Shown here one piece after another: positions 34,993-44,355 of a stretch of DNA of 64,000 bases. The stretch is from Mucilaginibacter paludis DSM 18603 (lineage in GTDB: Bacteria > Bacteroidota > Bacteroidia > Sphingobacteriales > Sphingobacteriaceae). Position 1 is the stretch's first letter; every line of letters starts with the position of its first letter. The stretch spans positions 3,056,432 through 3,120,431 of the forward strand of contig NZ_CM001403.1 of NCBI RefSeq assembly GCF_000166195.2, written 5' to 3'. A program made the translations under genes and the position numbers. The notes under the pieces are model-generated. The model did not search any database, had not been told where the DNA came from, and saw only the letters and a list, made by a program, of their open reading frames with translations.

Positions 34993-37900
34993 GATGCGAT
35001 GGAATGTAGTGTTTACTTTCTTTATCTTCTGGATCTAAAGAAACTGATTGTGTGGTTGTTTTACTCTGTACCCAGGCAAAAACAAGTGGTAAAACAAATA
35101 ATGCGGCTATGGTTGACATAAATAAACCGCCAATAACCGCGCGGCCCAAGGGTGATGCCTGATCGCCACCTTCGCCTAAGCCGGATGCCATCGGTATCAT
35201 ACCTACTATCATGGCCAAACTGGTCATCACAATAGGTCGCATTCTTAGGGCAACGGCCTCTTTGGCAGCCTCAATAGCATTGCCGCTATGCATCCGCAAC
35301 TGCTCAGCATTGGTAATGAGCAATACGGAGTTAGAAATAGATACCCCGACAGACATGATCATCCCCATATACGATTGTAAGTTTAAGGTTGATCCGGTTA
35401 ACCGCAGCAGCAGCAACGAGCCTAACAATACCGCCGGTACAGTTGATAAAACCACCAACGATACTTTAAACGACTGGAAGTTTGCTGCCAGCATTAAAAA
35501 TATCACAATAATAGCCACTATTAAACCGTTTTGCAGGCTATCCAGTGTTTCTGTTAGTGTTGTAGTTAAACCTTTGGTTTCTATATTTAACCCCCGGGGT
35601 AGTTTACCAATAGATTTAATGGCTTTTTGCACATCGGTGTTAGCGGTACCTAAATCCATGTTGTTTAAATTGGCCGTTACCGACATAATGGGCAAAGCCC
35701 CTAAGTCGTCATTTTCGCCATAGGTTGTATCGCGCTTAATATCGGCAACATCCCTTAGCACCGGCCTTGTTGAGTTACTTAATACAGGTATTTCGCCAAT
35801 ATCATTTACGCTGGCCATGTTATATTCGGGCACTTCTACCTGCACGTTATAAGTTAAGCCTATCTTCTCGTCCATCCACACGTTTTTTTCTGTGTAGCGG
35901 GATGAGGATGTGGAGGCTATTAGGGAGCGCGAAATATCATCAACCCCAACACCCAATTGCGCTGCCCTGGTACGATCGATGTTGATATTGATAGCCGGAT
36001 ACTTGATGGCCTGACCCAGCTGCACATCGCGCAGGTATTTAATTTTATCCATTCGGTTAATTACGGTATCGGCATACGCCGCCAGTAACTTTTTATTCTT
36101 GCCGGATATCTGCACCTCTATAGGTGTTGGCGATCCCTGGCTCAATATTTTATCGGTAAGCTCTATCGGCTCAAAAGAAAGTTTAACATCGGGCAATTCC
36201 TTTTTCATCTGGCGGCGGAAACGCTCTTTCAAATCGTCGAGGTTAACCTTATAATCTTCATCAAGATTAACTTGTAGTACCCCCTCCTGTGGGCCAGCCA
36301 TAAACAAATAGATGGGGCTGGTAGAAAACTGACCGGGGTGTTGCCCAACAAAAGCCGATGTAACAGCAATGTTTTTTTTGCCAACCAGCTCTTCCAGTAC
36401 GTGCAGGGTTTTAACCATATCTACTTCGGTACGTTCAAGCCGCGTACCGTCGGGTGCACGTAGCCTTACCTGGAACTGGCCACCATTTACTTTAGGCAAT
36501 ACATCGCGGCCGATAGTTAAAAGCAATAACAGGGCTAAGGCAGTTGCTGCCACGATATAAACCGTTACAATACTTTTGCTATAGACAATAATACGGCTTA
36601 CAAACACCAAATAGCGTTCGCGAACTCTCTCGAATCGTGATTTTTTTTCTTCGGGTTCATGTTCTGCCCTATTTAAAGCGGCCAATTTTTGTTCGGCACT
36701 ATCGTGTCCTTCATCAAGCACATAATCCTTCTCCTGGTGCTGTGCATCTACATTATGGTCTTTCATTAACCAGTTGGCCATAATAGGCACAAAGGTTTGC
36801 GAAAGCAGGTACGACGTGATCATGGAGAATCCAATGGCCAGGGCCAAGGGTAAAAACAAAGCTCCGGGGATACCCTTCATGGTTAGGGCGGGTGCAAACA
36901 CCGCCAGGATACAAAACAGGATAAGCAATTTGGGGAAAGCGATCTCGCGGCAGGCATCCCAAATGGCCAGGGCCTTGGGTTTACCCATGTCCATATGCTG
37001 GTGGATGTTTTCGATAGTTACCGTGGATTCATCAACCAAGATACCGATGGCGAGCGAAAGTCCGCTCAATGTCATGATATTGATGGTTTGATGGAACAGG
37101 TATAAAAACATCACCCCGGATATGATACAGATAGGTATGGTGATGATCACAATTAAAGCCGCGCGCCTGTCGCCCAGAAACAGCAATACCATTAAACCGG
37201 TTAATATAGCGCCAATGGCACCTTCGGTAATTAAACTCTTCACCGAGTTAATTACGTATACTGATTGGTCGAACTCGTACGAGAGTTTAACATCATCGGG
37301 CAATAAAGCCTGGAAACGGGGGATTGCTTTTTTTAGATTTTGAACTACTTCCCAGGTTGAGGCATCAGCCGACTTAGTGATGGGCAGATAAACCGAACGC
37401 TTGCCGTTAACCAGGGCATAACTGCTGGTGATATCGGCACCATCCTCAACAGTGGCTACATCCTTTAAAAACAAAGTTTGAATGCCCCCTTTAAACAGCG
37501 GAATGTTTTCAAAATCCTTTACATTTTTAATGGTGGTGTTGGTGGGTGTAAAATAGTTAAGGTTGCCAACGCGAACGTTACCCGCCGGCGAGGTTTGATT
37601 ATTAACCCGTATAGCGGTAACAATCTGATCTGGGGTAAGGTTATGCGACCGCATTAATTGAGGGTCAACCTTAATAACCACCGCCCGGGTATTACCGCCA
37701 AATGGCGCAGGTGCTATTAAGCCGGGGATGGATGTAAAGCCGGAGCGAACGTAAACGTTAGCCAGGTCGAGCAACTCGTTGTTCGTTCGTTTGGGGCTGC
37801 TCAGTACCAATTGCCCTACCGGGAGGGTTGATGCATCAAAGCGCAGAATAAAAGGCGGATTGGAGCCATTGGGGAATATGGCCTGCGCCCGGTTAGAAAA

Positions 37901-38230
37901 TGCCGTTACCTCGGCCGAGGCTTGCGCCATATTGGTGCCCTCGTAAAAGGTGAGTTTAATTAAAGTTAAACCCTGAATGTTTTTGGTTTCGATACTTTTA
38001 ACGCCGGACACATATAACAGCAAGTTAACGTACTGCTTACCAAAGTAAGCCTCCATCTGGTTGGGTGTATAGCCGCCGTAAGGGTGCGAAATGTAAATTA
38101 CCGGCAGATTGAGATCGGGGAAAATATCTACCTTAATATTGCGTACGGCGTTTATACCAAAAAAGAATACCCCCGCTACAATAACCAGTATGGTAATTGG
38201 CTTTCTTAATGCACTTTTAATTAAACCCAT
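34979..38230 (-). CDS. RND efflux transporter permease
   Basis: A 1083-residue inner-membrane pump with the RND layout: helix 1 (RKPITILVIVAGVFFFGINA), a large periplasmic loop, helices 2-6, a second periplasmic loop and helices 8-12. The proton-relay region is in helix 4 (LSGLSLAIGILVDESTVTIENI) and the second half has NLQSYMGMIMSVGVSISNSV. Substrates are exported with proton influx. A hydrophilic insertion of about 65 residues rich in Glu, His and Lys (near 495-560) interrupts the usual central loop. HAE-type drug pumps and heavy-metal pumps cannot be separated with confidence by eye. It is the middle gene of the TolC-pump-adaptor operon. Confidence 0.93.
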   Translation of the reverse strand: MGLIKSALRKPITILVIVAGVFFFGINAVRNIKVDIFPDLNLPVIYISHPYGGYTPNQMEAYFGKQYVNLLLYVSGVKSIETKNIQGLTLIKLTFYEGTNMAQASAEVTAFSNRAQAIFPNGSNPPFILRFDASTLPVGQLVLSSPKRTNNELLDLANVYVRSGFTSIPGLIAPAPFGGNTRAVVIKVDPQLMRSHNLTPDQIVTAIRVNNQTSPAGNVRVGNLNYFTPTNTTIKNVKDFENIPLFKGGIQTLFLKDVATVEDGADITSSYALVNGKRSVYLPITKSADASTWEVVQNLKKAIPRFQALLPDDVKLSYEFDQSVYVINSVKSLITEGAIGAILTGLMVLLFLGDRRAALIVIITIPICIISGVMFLYLFHQTINIMTLSGLSLAIGILVDESTVTIENIHQHMDMGKPKALAIWDACREIAFPKLLILFCILAVFAPALTMKGIPGALFLPLALAIGFSMITSYLLSQTFVPIMANWLMKDHNVDAQHQEKDYVLDEGHDSAEQKLAALNRAEHEPEEKKSRFERVRERYLVFVSRIIVYSKSIVTVYIVAATALALLLLLTIGRDVLPKVNGGQFQVRLRAPDGTRLERTEVDMVKTLHVLEELVGKKNIAVTSAFVGQHPGQFSTSPIYLFMAGPQEGVLQVNLDEDYKVNLDDLKERFRRQMKKELPDVKLSFEPIELTDKILSQGSPTPIEVQISGKNKKLLAAYADTVINRMDKIKYLRDVQLGQAIKYPAININIDRTRAAQLGVGVDDISRSLIASTSSSRYTEKNVWMDEKIGLTYNVQVEVPEYNMASVNDIGEIPVLSNSTRPVLRDVADIKRDTTYGENDDLGALPIMSVTANLNNMDLGTANTDVQKAIKSIGKLPRGLNIETKGLTTTLTETLDSLQNGLIVAIIVIFLMLAANFQSFKVSLVVLSTVPAVLLGSLLLLRLTGSTLNLQSYMGMIMSVGVSISNSVLLITNAEQLRMHSGNAIEAAKEAVALRMRPIVMTSLAMIVGMIPMASGLGEGGDQASPLGRAVIGGLFMSTIAALFVLPLVFAWVQSKTTTQSVSLDPEDKESKHYIPSHHDHN

Positions 38231-38277
38231 ATTATTAAATACTCAAAATGTAAGGATTAGCGGCCCAGGGCCAAACA

Positions 38278-39678
38278 CTAAAATTCGTTAATAAATATCC
38301 CGAAATCGCCGTTTGAGGCCGCTTTATAAAGCAAGGCCTGCCAAACATTATTGTAGGCTATATAACGATCTGTTTCTGCACGGTTAAGGGCATACAAAGC
38401 TTGCGTAACATCTACAATGGTGGTTAATCCATTTTTATAGAGTACGCTTTTCTGTAAAAACGCATCCGATGCGGCTTTGTAACCTACCGGTGCCTCGCGG
38501 TAATTTCTAAGCGCGTTTTCTATCCTGGTTTCTGCCAGCAGCGCCTGGTTTCTCAAATTCTGATCAACTACATCGTACTCGTTTTTTAAACCTAAGGAGT
38601 TGTACTGCTGGGCTTCCACTTGCTGGTGTACCCGCAAAGGGCTGGTTAAGTTCCATATCATCCCGATGCCAAATAAATAGTTGCCTCTTGTAGGGTTTAC
38701 GCCGGCGCCATAGTTTGAGCTATAATCGTTAAGGTTGTTTACCCCGTAGCCCGATCCAAAGCCGCTACCACGCCCCTGCATAATTCCAAAGACGGAGAAA
38801 GTAGGATAGCTGAATGTTTTATAGTACTTAGCAAGGGCGTCGCTGTAGTTTATCCGGTTTTGATAAAACTTCAGTACAGGATGATCTTCCGGTTTGAAGC
38901 GCGATTGCGGATCAATCGCCTTAGGTATCGTAGTGACAAATAAACTGTCCAGGTTAAAATTCTGGGCCGTGATGCCCAACAGCTGTGCCAGCTGGCTGGC
39001 CTGCGTCTGTTCAAAATCGCGGGCATTTGTGAGGGCAATTTTGGCGCTCGATACTTCAGCATTAGCCAAGGATGAATCTACGCCCGCATTCAGGCCGTTT
39101 TTGGCCCTCAATACAACCACCTTTAGTATTTCGCCGGCCCGATCCAGATTTTTTTGCTGCGCCCGGCTTAGCTGCTGGGCCGCTAACAAATTGAGGTAAG
39201 CGGTAGATACCCGTATCTCGTGCTGAAACTGCTCCTGTGTAAGGTCGGCCTGATCACGATTCAACGAAGCCTGCGCTACTTTAACTTTACCACGCGCTTT
39301 ACCGAACGAGAAAAAATCCCAGTTGATATTGGCCAGGTATAATGAACCAAAAGCGGCGTTCCAATTTTGGTTGGGCAACGTAGGCCCTGATGAGGAAACA
39401 CTCAAACCGCGGTAACCATAGGATGGACCAAACTGACTGTTAATGGTTCCGTAATCCTGCTGGGCGGAGATGTTAAGATCGGGCAGTTGCTCACGGCGAT
39501 TCTCTTTAACATTTGATACCGACGCACTAACGTAGTTGGCCTTTGCCTTGATAGTACCGTAGTTATTTAACCCGGTTTGGATAGCATCTTTTAAGGTGAG
39601 TACTTTTTGTTGGCTGCTTGCCGTTAATCCACAAAGCATTAATACGACAGCTAAACATATATTACGTTTTTTTAACAT
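38278..39678 (-). CDS. TolC family outer membrane efflux protein
   Basis: About 466 residues from the ATG at 39678, preferred over the ATG at 39711 because MLKKRNICLAVVLMLCGLTA SSQ is a clean signal peptide. It shows the TolC duplication: LTLKDAIQTGLNNYGTIKAK followed by long coiled-coil helices, and again VDSSLANAEVSSAKIALTNA and ALYALNRAETDRYIAYNNVW. It forms the trimeric exit duct. It is the first gene of the efflux operon, 47 bp before the pump gene, and is divergent from a LysR regulator gene. Confidence 0.92.
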   Translation of the reverse strand: MLKKRNICLAVVLMLCGLTASSQQKVLTLKDAIQTGLNNYGTIKAKANYVSASVSNVKENRREQLPDLNISAQQDYGTINSQFGPSYGYRGLSVSSSGPTLPNQNWNAAFGSLYLANINWDFFSFGKARGKVKVAQASLNRDQADLTQEQFQHEIRVSTAYLNLLAAQQLSRAQQKNLDRAGEILKVVVLRAKNGLNAGVDSSLANAEVSSAKIALTNARDFEQTQASQLAQLLGITAQNFNLDSLFVTTIPKAIDPQSRFKPEDHPVLKFYQNRINYSDALAKYYKTFSYPTFSVFGIMQGRGSGFGSGYGVNNLNDYSSNYGAGVNPTRGNYLFGIGMIWNLTSPLRVHQQVEAQQYNSLGLKNEYDVVDQNLRNQALLAETRIENALRNYREAPVGYKAASDAFLQKSVLYKNGLTTIVDVTQALYALNRAETDRYIAYNNVWQALLYKAASNGDFGIFINEF

Positions 39679-39777
39679 GCAGAATAAATTATTTTCGGAT
39701 TGACGACGCAAATGTATAGTTGGTGTAAGTATGAAAGAAATGAATTAAATTTGTAAAAACTATTAATAAAATTCATA

Positions 39778-40752
39778 ATGAATATTGCACTCCATCATTT
39801 TAAGCTGATAGAAACTATTTCGAAGGAAGGAACACTCACCAAATCGGCCCTGGCGCTGCATTTAACGCAATCTGCGTTGAGCCATCAGCTTAAAGAGCTG
39901 GAGAGCGAAACGGACGCCAGAATATTTGAGCGGATGGGTAAAAGGATGCAATTGACCGATATTGGCACAAGATTTTTACAAAGTGCAGAGAAAATACTAA
40001 CCGAAATCAAGTCATTAGAAGAGGATATCAGCAATTCAAAGAATGGTAAAACCGGCAAATTAAACATCAGCACCCAATGTTATACCGCTTACCACTGGCT
40101 ACCCGGCATTATTAAAAACTATAAAACCTCGTCGCCAAATATCAATATCCACATTGTTTCCGAGGCTTCTAAGCGCCCTTTGGAGTACCTGCTTCGCGGA
40201 GATCTTGACGTGGCTATTGTACGCACGCAAATGGCCAACATGCATATTTTTTATGAACCCGTATTTGATGATCAGTTAATGGTGGTGGTATCTAAAAACA
40301 ACCCGCTTGCCGAAAAGGCTTTTTTTGAGATATCAGATTTTGAAAATACCGAACTCATTATGCCGTCGTACGATGCTTCGTACCAGGATACCCCCTTGAT
40401 AGAACATTTGATACAAATACAACAGGTTAAATTAAAAAACCTGCACCGCATACATTATACCGATGCCACCATTGAAATGGTAAACGCGGAGCTGGGTATA
40501 GGTGTAATGGCCGACTGGATTGTGAAGCCATACCTGGATCATAAGGATATAGTAGCCATACCCATTTCAAGAGCGATAGCCCGGCGCACCTGGTATGCGG
40601 CAACCTGCAAGCAAAGCCCGGCTATACAAAATTTCCTGTTGTGCTTAAAACAACATTTTTCCAAAGCCGCTTTAACTAACGAGTATAATATTGCACTTAC
40701 TCAAACAGCGCAAAACCTTATTCTACAGGGCCAAAAGGCCGAAATTTTGTAA
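39778..40752 (+). CDS. LysR family transcriptional regulator
   Basis: A 324-residue regulator. Residues 1-60 are the winged helix (LHHFKLIETISKEGTLTKSA LALHLTQSALSHQLKELE), of the MetR-like type. Residues about 90-295 are the effector-binding domain (GKLNISTQCYTAYHWLPGII). The C-terminal 25 residues are an unusual tail. It is transcribed away from the TolC-pump-adaptor operon with only about 100 bp between start codons, so it very likely controls the pump and itself from this shared region. The inducer is unknown. Confidence 0.9.
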   Translation: MNIALHHFKLIETISKEGTLTKSALALHLTQSALSHQLKELESETDARIFERMGKRMQLTDIGTRFLQSAEKILTEIKSLEEDISNSKNGKTGKLNISTQCYTAYHWLPGIIKNYKTSSPNINIHIVSEASKRPLEYLLRGDLDVAIVRTQMANMHIFYEPVFDDQLMVVVSKNNPLAEKAFFEISDFENTELIMPSYDASYQDTPLIEHLIQIQQVKLKNLHRIHYTDATIEMVNAELGIGVMADWIVKPYLDHKDIVAIPISRAIARRTWYAATCKQSPAIQNFLLCLKQHFSKAALTNEYNIALTQTAQNLILQGQKAEIL

Positions 40753-40878
40753 CATTTCGGTTGAAATTCCGGCAAAGAGGTGTCAACATTAAACCGAGAT
40801 TAAAAAAGTGCGTTTAGGCCATATACAGCAACAATATTTTAGTTAAATAAATGTTAACAGCATTAAAGGATTAAGACC

Positions 40879-41613
40879 ATGAAACATTTTATAAAAAACA
40901 TGACCGCGCTCTGTATCGGGGCGATGTCATTACTGGTTATTGACGCCGCGAGCGCTGCGGGCCCAGGGCCACGTGGCGGCGGCATGAGGGGTGGAGGCGG
41001 ATTTCGCGGTGGCCCTGGCTTTGGTTTCCGTGGAGGCATCGGTTTTGGCTATCGCCCGTTTTGGGGTGGCTATTACAGATACGGCTATCCGTCTATTGGC
41101 TTAAGTATCGGTTATTTACCCTATGGCTATTTACCGTTTTATTTCGGCTCCGATCTGTATTACTGTTACGATGGAATTTATTACAGGCAATATGACGACA
41201 ATTACCAGGTTGTAGCACCACCTCTGGGCGCCGAAGTTCCAAAACTTCCGGCTAAAGCCAAATCCATCATGATTAACAATGAGCAGTACTATGTTTTAAA
41301 CGGAGTTTATTATAAAGAAGTAGCTCATCAGGATGGAACCAAAGGCTACCAGATTGTTGGTAAGGATGGTGTATTAAACACCGGGCAGGCACAAGCTCCA
41401 GCCCCGCCGCAGGTTGGCGATATTGTTGCTCAGTTACCGCCTGACTGCCATACCGTAAACATAGGAGGTAAAAAATACTTCGTATCGCCTGACGATGTTT
41501 ATTACGAGGAAATTTCTGATGGTACATCAACAAGCTACAAAATAGTAGGCGTACCAGAAGATCAGGGTAAACCAGGGGCTCCAAATAATCCACCGGGACA
41601 ATATAATCAGTAA
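40879..41613 (+). CDS. exported DUF6515-like glycine/tyrosine-rich protein
   Basis: A 244-residue protein. The signal peptide ends DAASA-A. A Gly/Arg/Phe/Tyr-rich low-complexity stretch (residues about 28-95, GGGMRGGGGFRGG and YGYLPFYFGSDLYYC) is followed by two repeats of a small beta module: YYVLNGVYYKEV...GYQIVG and YFVSPDDVYYEEI...SYKIVG. This order matches DUF6515-type proteins of Bacteroidota. It is probably periplasmic or surface-exposed; the function is unknown. A strong terminator follows 19 bp after the stop, so it is a single-gene unit. Confidence 0.7.
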   Translation: MKHFIKNMTALCIGAMSLLVIDAASAAGPGPRGGGMRGGGGFRGGPGFGFRGGIGFGYRPFWGGYYRYGYPSIGLSIGYLPYGYLPFYFGSDLYYCYDGIYYRQYDDNYQVVAPPLGAEVPKLPAKAKSIMINNEQYYVLNGVYYKEVAHQDGTKGYQIVGKDGVLNTGQAQAPAPPQVGDIVAQLPPDCHTVNIGGKKYFVSPDDVYYEEISDGTSTSYKIVGVPEDQGKPGAPNNPPGQYNQ

Positions 41614-41632
41614 ATTTATCCATCTAAAAAAA

Positions 41633-41657
41633 GGGGGCGTGTTAATTTCACGCCCCC
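41633..41657 (+). terminator. intrinsic terminator
   Basis: GGGGGCGTG (41633-41641) and CACGCCCCC (41649-41657), extended by flanking A-run and T-run pairing. It ends the gene at 40879. Confidence 0.92.
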
Positions 41658-41736
41658 TTTTTTTGTGTAATTGAATTGAAAATTTTATAATTTCAATTAA
41701 AATTATTGAAGCCGTATTTAATTATGACCTTTATTT

Positions 41737-41767
41737 AAAATTTATGCATTTTAAATGCATAAATTTT
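41737..41767. promoter_or_regulatory. 31-bp AT-rich palindrome before the ATP-grasp operon
   Basis: Arms AAAATTTATGCATTT (41737-41751) and AAATGCATAAATTTT (41753-41767) are perfect inverted copies around a single T. It lies about 110 bp before the ATP-grasp gene and 80 bp after the preceding terminator. It is a candidate operator; nothing identifies the binding protein. Confidence 0.5.
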
Positions 41768-41879
41768 CAAATTTTATAACCATTATTGATTATAGGTTCT
41801 TTTTTTATTAAAAATTACTTTATAAATTACAATTTTTAAACCGTAGATAAAGATCATTACCGGAAAGGAGGGTTAAACA

Positions 41880-43328
41880 ATGCAAGATTCAGCTTATTTT
41901 AATAATTATCATCCAACACCTGGTACATGGGATGAAATGTTTGGCTCCGATTCAAAAATCCGCGACCACTACCAAAAGGTTATTCAGTATTTAACCCGCG
42001 AATCAATTGATGAACTAAACAAGAAAGAGGATTTGGCCAAGCGCTTATTTATGAGCCAGGGTATCACCTTTACCGTTTACAGCAGCGGCGAAGGGATAGA
42101 AAAAATTTTCCCGTTCGATATTATTCCCCGCATCATCACCGGGGATGAGTGGGCCTTTGTAGAGAAAGGTATTAAACAGCGCCTTCATGTATTGAATCTG
42201 TTTTTAAAGGATGTATACAGCAACCAGTTTATTATTAAGGATGGCATTGTACCCATCGATATTATTTACTCGTGCCCGCACTTTTTGCGGGAAATGTATA
42301 ATGTAAAAGTACCCTACGATATTTACGTACACATAGCCGGCATTGATTTAATACGCGACCACGAGGGAACATTTTATGTACTTGAAGATAACCTGCGTAC
42401 CCCATCGGGTGTGAGTTATATGCTGGAGAACCGCGAAATTACCAAGAGGCTGTTCCCAGACTTGCTCCCGCAATGCAAAGTGCGCAGCGTAACCGAGTAT
42501 CCAAACATCCTGTATAAAAATCTTTTGTCGTTATCGCCGCGGCAAATACCTCACCCGGTTATTGTTTTGCTTAGTCCGGGTATTTATAATTCGGCCTATT
42601 TTGAGCATACTACGCTTGCCCGTTTAATGGGTGTTGAGCTGGTGGAAGGCCGCGACCTGGTTGTTGATAACCACAAGGTATACATGAAAACAACTACAGG
42701 CTTGCAGCAGGTTGATGTAATTTACCGCCGTGTTGATGACGAGTATCTGGATCCGCTGGAATTTAACCCGGCAAGCATATTAGGTGTGGCCGGCATTATG
42801 GGCGCTTACCGGAAGGGTAACGTGGCCATTGTAAATGCAGTAGGCAATGGTGTTGCAGATGATAAGGCCATCTACTCATATGTGCCAGACATGATACGTT
42901 ATTACCTCAACGAAGAACCCCTGTTAAAAAATGTACCCACTTACCAGTTAGGCAACCCCGACGAGAAGGAATACGTTTTTTCAAACATCAATAAAATGGT
43001 GGTAAAACGTACCAACGGCAGTGGTGGCTATGGTATGTTGATGGGCCACGCAGCAACTGAAGCCGAAACCGAGGATTATAAAAACGAGATTCTTAAAAAC
43101 CCGCGCGATTTTATAGCGCAGCCAACCATCAGCCTTTCGGCAGCGCCGTGCTATATGCAGGGTTCACTCACGCCACGACGGATCGACTTGCGGCCATATG
43201 CCCTGTGCGGGCCTGACGGAATAGAGATTGTTCCGGGCGGATTAACCAGGGTGGCCTTGCGCGAGGGATCGTTAGTGGTAAACAGCTCGCAGGGTGGCGG
43301 TAGTAAAGATACCTGGGTTTTACTTTAA
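41880..43328 (+). CDS. circularly permuted ATP-grasp family protein
   Basis: A 482-residue cytoplasmic protein of the circularly permuted ATP-grasp type (formerly DUF404/DUF407). Key regions: GITFTVYSSGEGIEKIFPFD and IPRIITGDEW in the N-terminal part, VLEDNLRTPSGVSYMLENRE (the acidic Mg-binding segment), VDVIYRRVDDEYLDP, and MVVKRTNGSGGYGMLMG (glycine-rich ATP-binding loop). ATP-grasp enzymes join carboxylates to amines; this family is predicted to make or modify small peptides. It is the first gene of a trio with alpha-E and transglutaminase-like proteins, a conserved set. Unusually for this window it has a strong Shine-Dalgarno sequence, AAAGGAGGG, about 8 bp before the ATG. Confidence 0.88.
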   Translation: MQDSAYFNNYHPTPGTWDEMFGSDSKIRDHYQKVIQYLTRESIDELNKKEDLAKRLFMSQGITFTVYSSGEGIEKIFPFDIIPRIITGDEWAFVEKGIKQRLHVLNLFLKDVYSNQFIIKDGIVPIDIIYSCPHFLREMYNVKVPYDIYVHIAGIDLIRDHEGTFYVLEDNLRTPSGVSYMLENREITKRLFPDLLPQCKVRSVTEYPNILYKNLLSLSPRQIPHPVIVLLSPGIYNSAYFEHTTLARLMGVELVEGRDLVVDNHKVYMKTTTGLQQVDVIYRRVDDEYLDPLEFNPASILGVAGIMGAYRKGNVAIVNAVGNGVADDKAIYSYVPDMIRYYLNEEPLLKNVPTYQLGNPDEKEYVFSNINKMVVKRTNGSGGYGMLMGHAATEAETEDYKNEILKNPRDFIAQPTISLSAAPCYMQGSLTPRRIDLRPYALCGPDGIEIVPGGLTRVALREGSLVVNSSQGGGSKDTWVLL

Positions 43329-43360
43329 TTAATTGTACTATTGAACAACATTATACATAC

Positions 43361-44299
43361 ATGTTAAGCAGGGTAGCATCAAGTTTATATTGGATGAGCC
43401 GTTACATTGAGCGCAGTGACGGTATATTGCGGATGCTGAAAATTAATTACGCATCGTCGCAGGATACAATTCAAAAGTTTACCTGGGAACCGGTGATCAG
43501 GATATTTGCCGGTGTACAGGATGATGAAATTGAAGTATTGGAGAACGATAGCCGCTCGGTTTTAAAATACATGGTGCTGGACCGGGATAATCCCAACTCG
43601 ATATTGAATATCATTACCCAGGCCAGGGAAAACGCCCGCGGTGTGCAAGAGCATATCACTAAGGATTTATGGCAGTGTTTAAACGAATACTACCATGCCG
43701 TACGTGATCCTAAGCTCAACTTCTGGCTTCAAAAGGATGACCCCATTACGGCGCTCGATATCCTGATCAGGCAAGGGATGCTCTATTATGGCACCACGGA
43801 AATAACCATGGAGCGTGGGGAGGGCCGCAGCTTTATGAATATCGGACATTATCTGGAGCGCGGCATCCAGTCAGTCGATATATTAGACACCAAGTTTGGC
43901 TCTATTGACGACGATCCCGACCTGCTTACAGATACTACCTATTGGAAGCATTTGCTGCTATCGCTCGGCGGCTACGAGATTTATCTTAAAACCTACCGGA
44001 GCAAAGGCTTTGAGGCCGAAAACGTTTTAGAGCAGGTGGTTTTTAATAATGACTTTCCGCGCTCGGTTCTTTACTCGGTTAACCATATCCAACGTTACTT
44101 TGAACGCCTCAAAAGCGAAAGCAACATCGATGAGTTTCGCGAATTATCGTTCCTGATAGGCCGACTGCAAAGCAGCATCAAATACAGCTCGGTAAAAACT
44201 ATCCAGCAAGAGGGCCTGCACGAATATCTCACCAATATCCGTAATGAACTGTTTAAAATCGGAAATATGTTAAATGAACATTATTTTGCTTATTCGTAA
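43361..44299 (+). CDS. alpha-E domain protein (DUF403)
   Basis: A 312-residue, almost entirely helical protein. The start MLSRVASSLYWMSRYIERSD GILR is the hallmark of the alpha-E domain, and a second similar helix pair begins near GRSFMNIGHYLERGIQSVDI. Conserved Glu residues (ISRYIER and YLERG) are thought to line an active or binding site, but no reaction is established. It is found nearly always next to the circularly permuted ATP-grasp protein, here 32 bp downstream of it, and with a transglutaminase-like protein next. It probably acts in the same peptide-processing complex. Confidence 0.88.
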   Translation: MLSRVASSLYWMSRYIERSDGILRMLKINYASSQDTIQKFTWEPVIRIFAGVQDDEIEVLENDSRSVLKYMVLDRDNPNSILNIITQARENARGVQEHITKDLWQCLNEYYHAVRDPKLNFWLQKDDPITALDILIRQGMLYYGTTEITMERGEGRSFMNIGHYLERGIQSVDILDTKFGSIDDDPDLLTDTTYWKHLLLSLGGYEIYLKTYRSKGFEAENVLEQVVFNNDFPRSVLYSVNHIQRYFERLKSESNIDEFRELSFLIGRLQSSIKYSSVKTIQQEGLHEYLTNIRNELFKIGNMLNEHYFAYS

Positions 44300-44355
44300 T
44301 CATAAACCTATTCTTGCGTTCCTGTTTATTAATTTAATGTTGCAAAAAATTTGTT

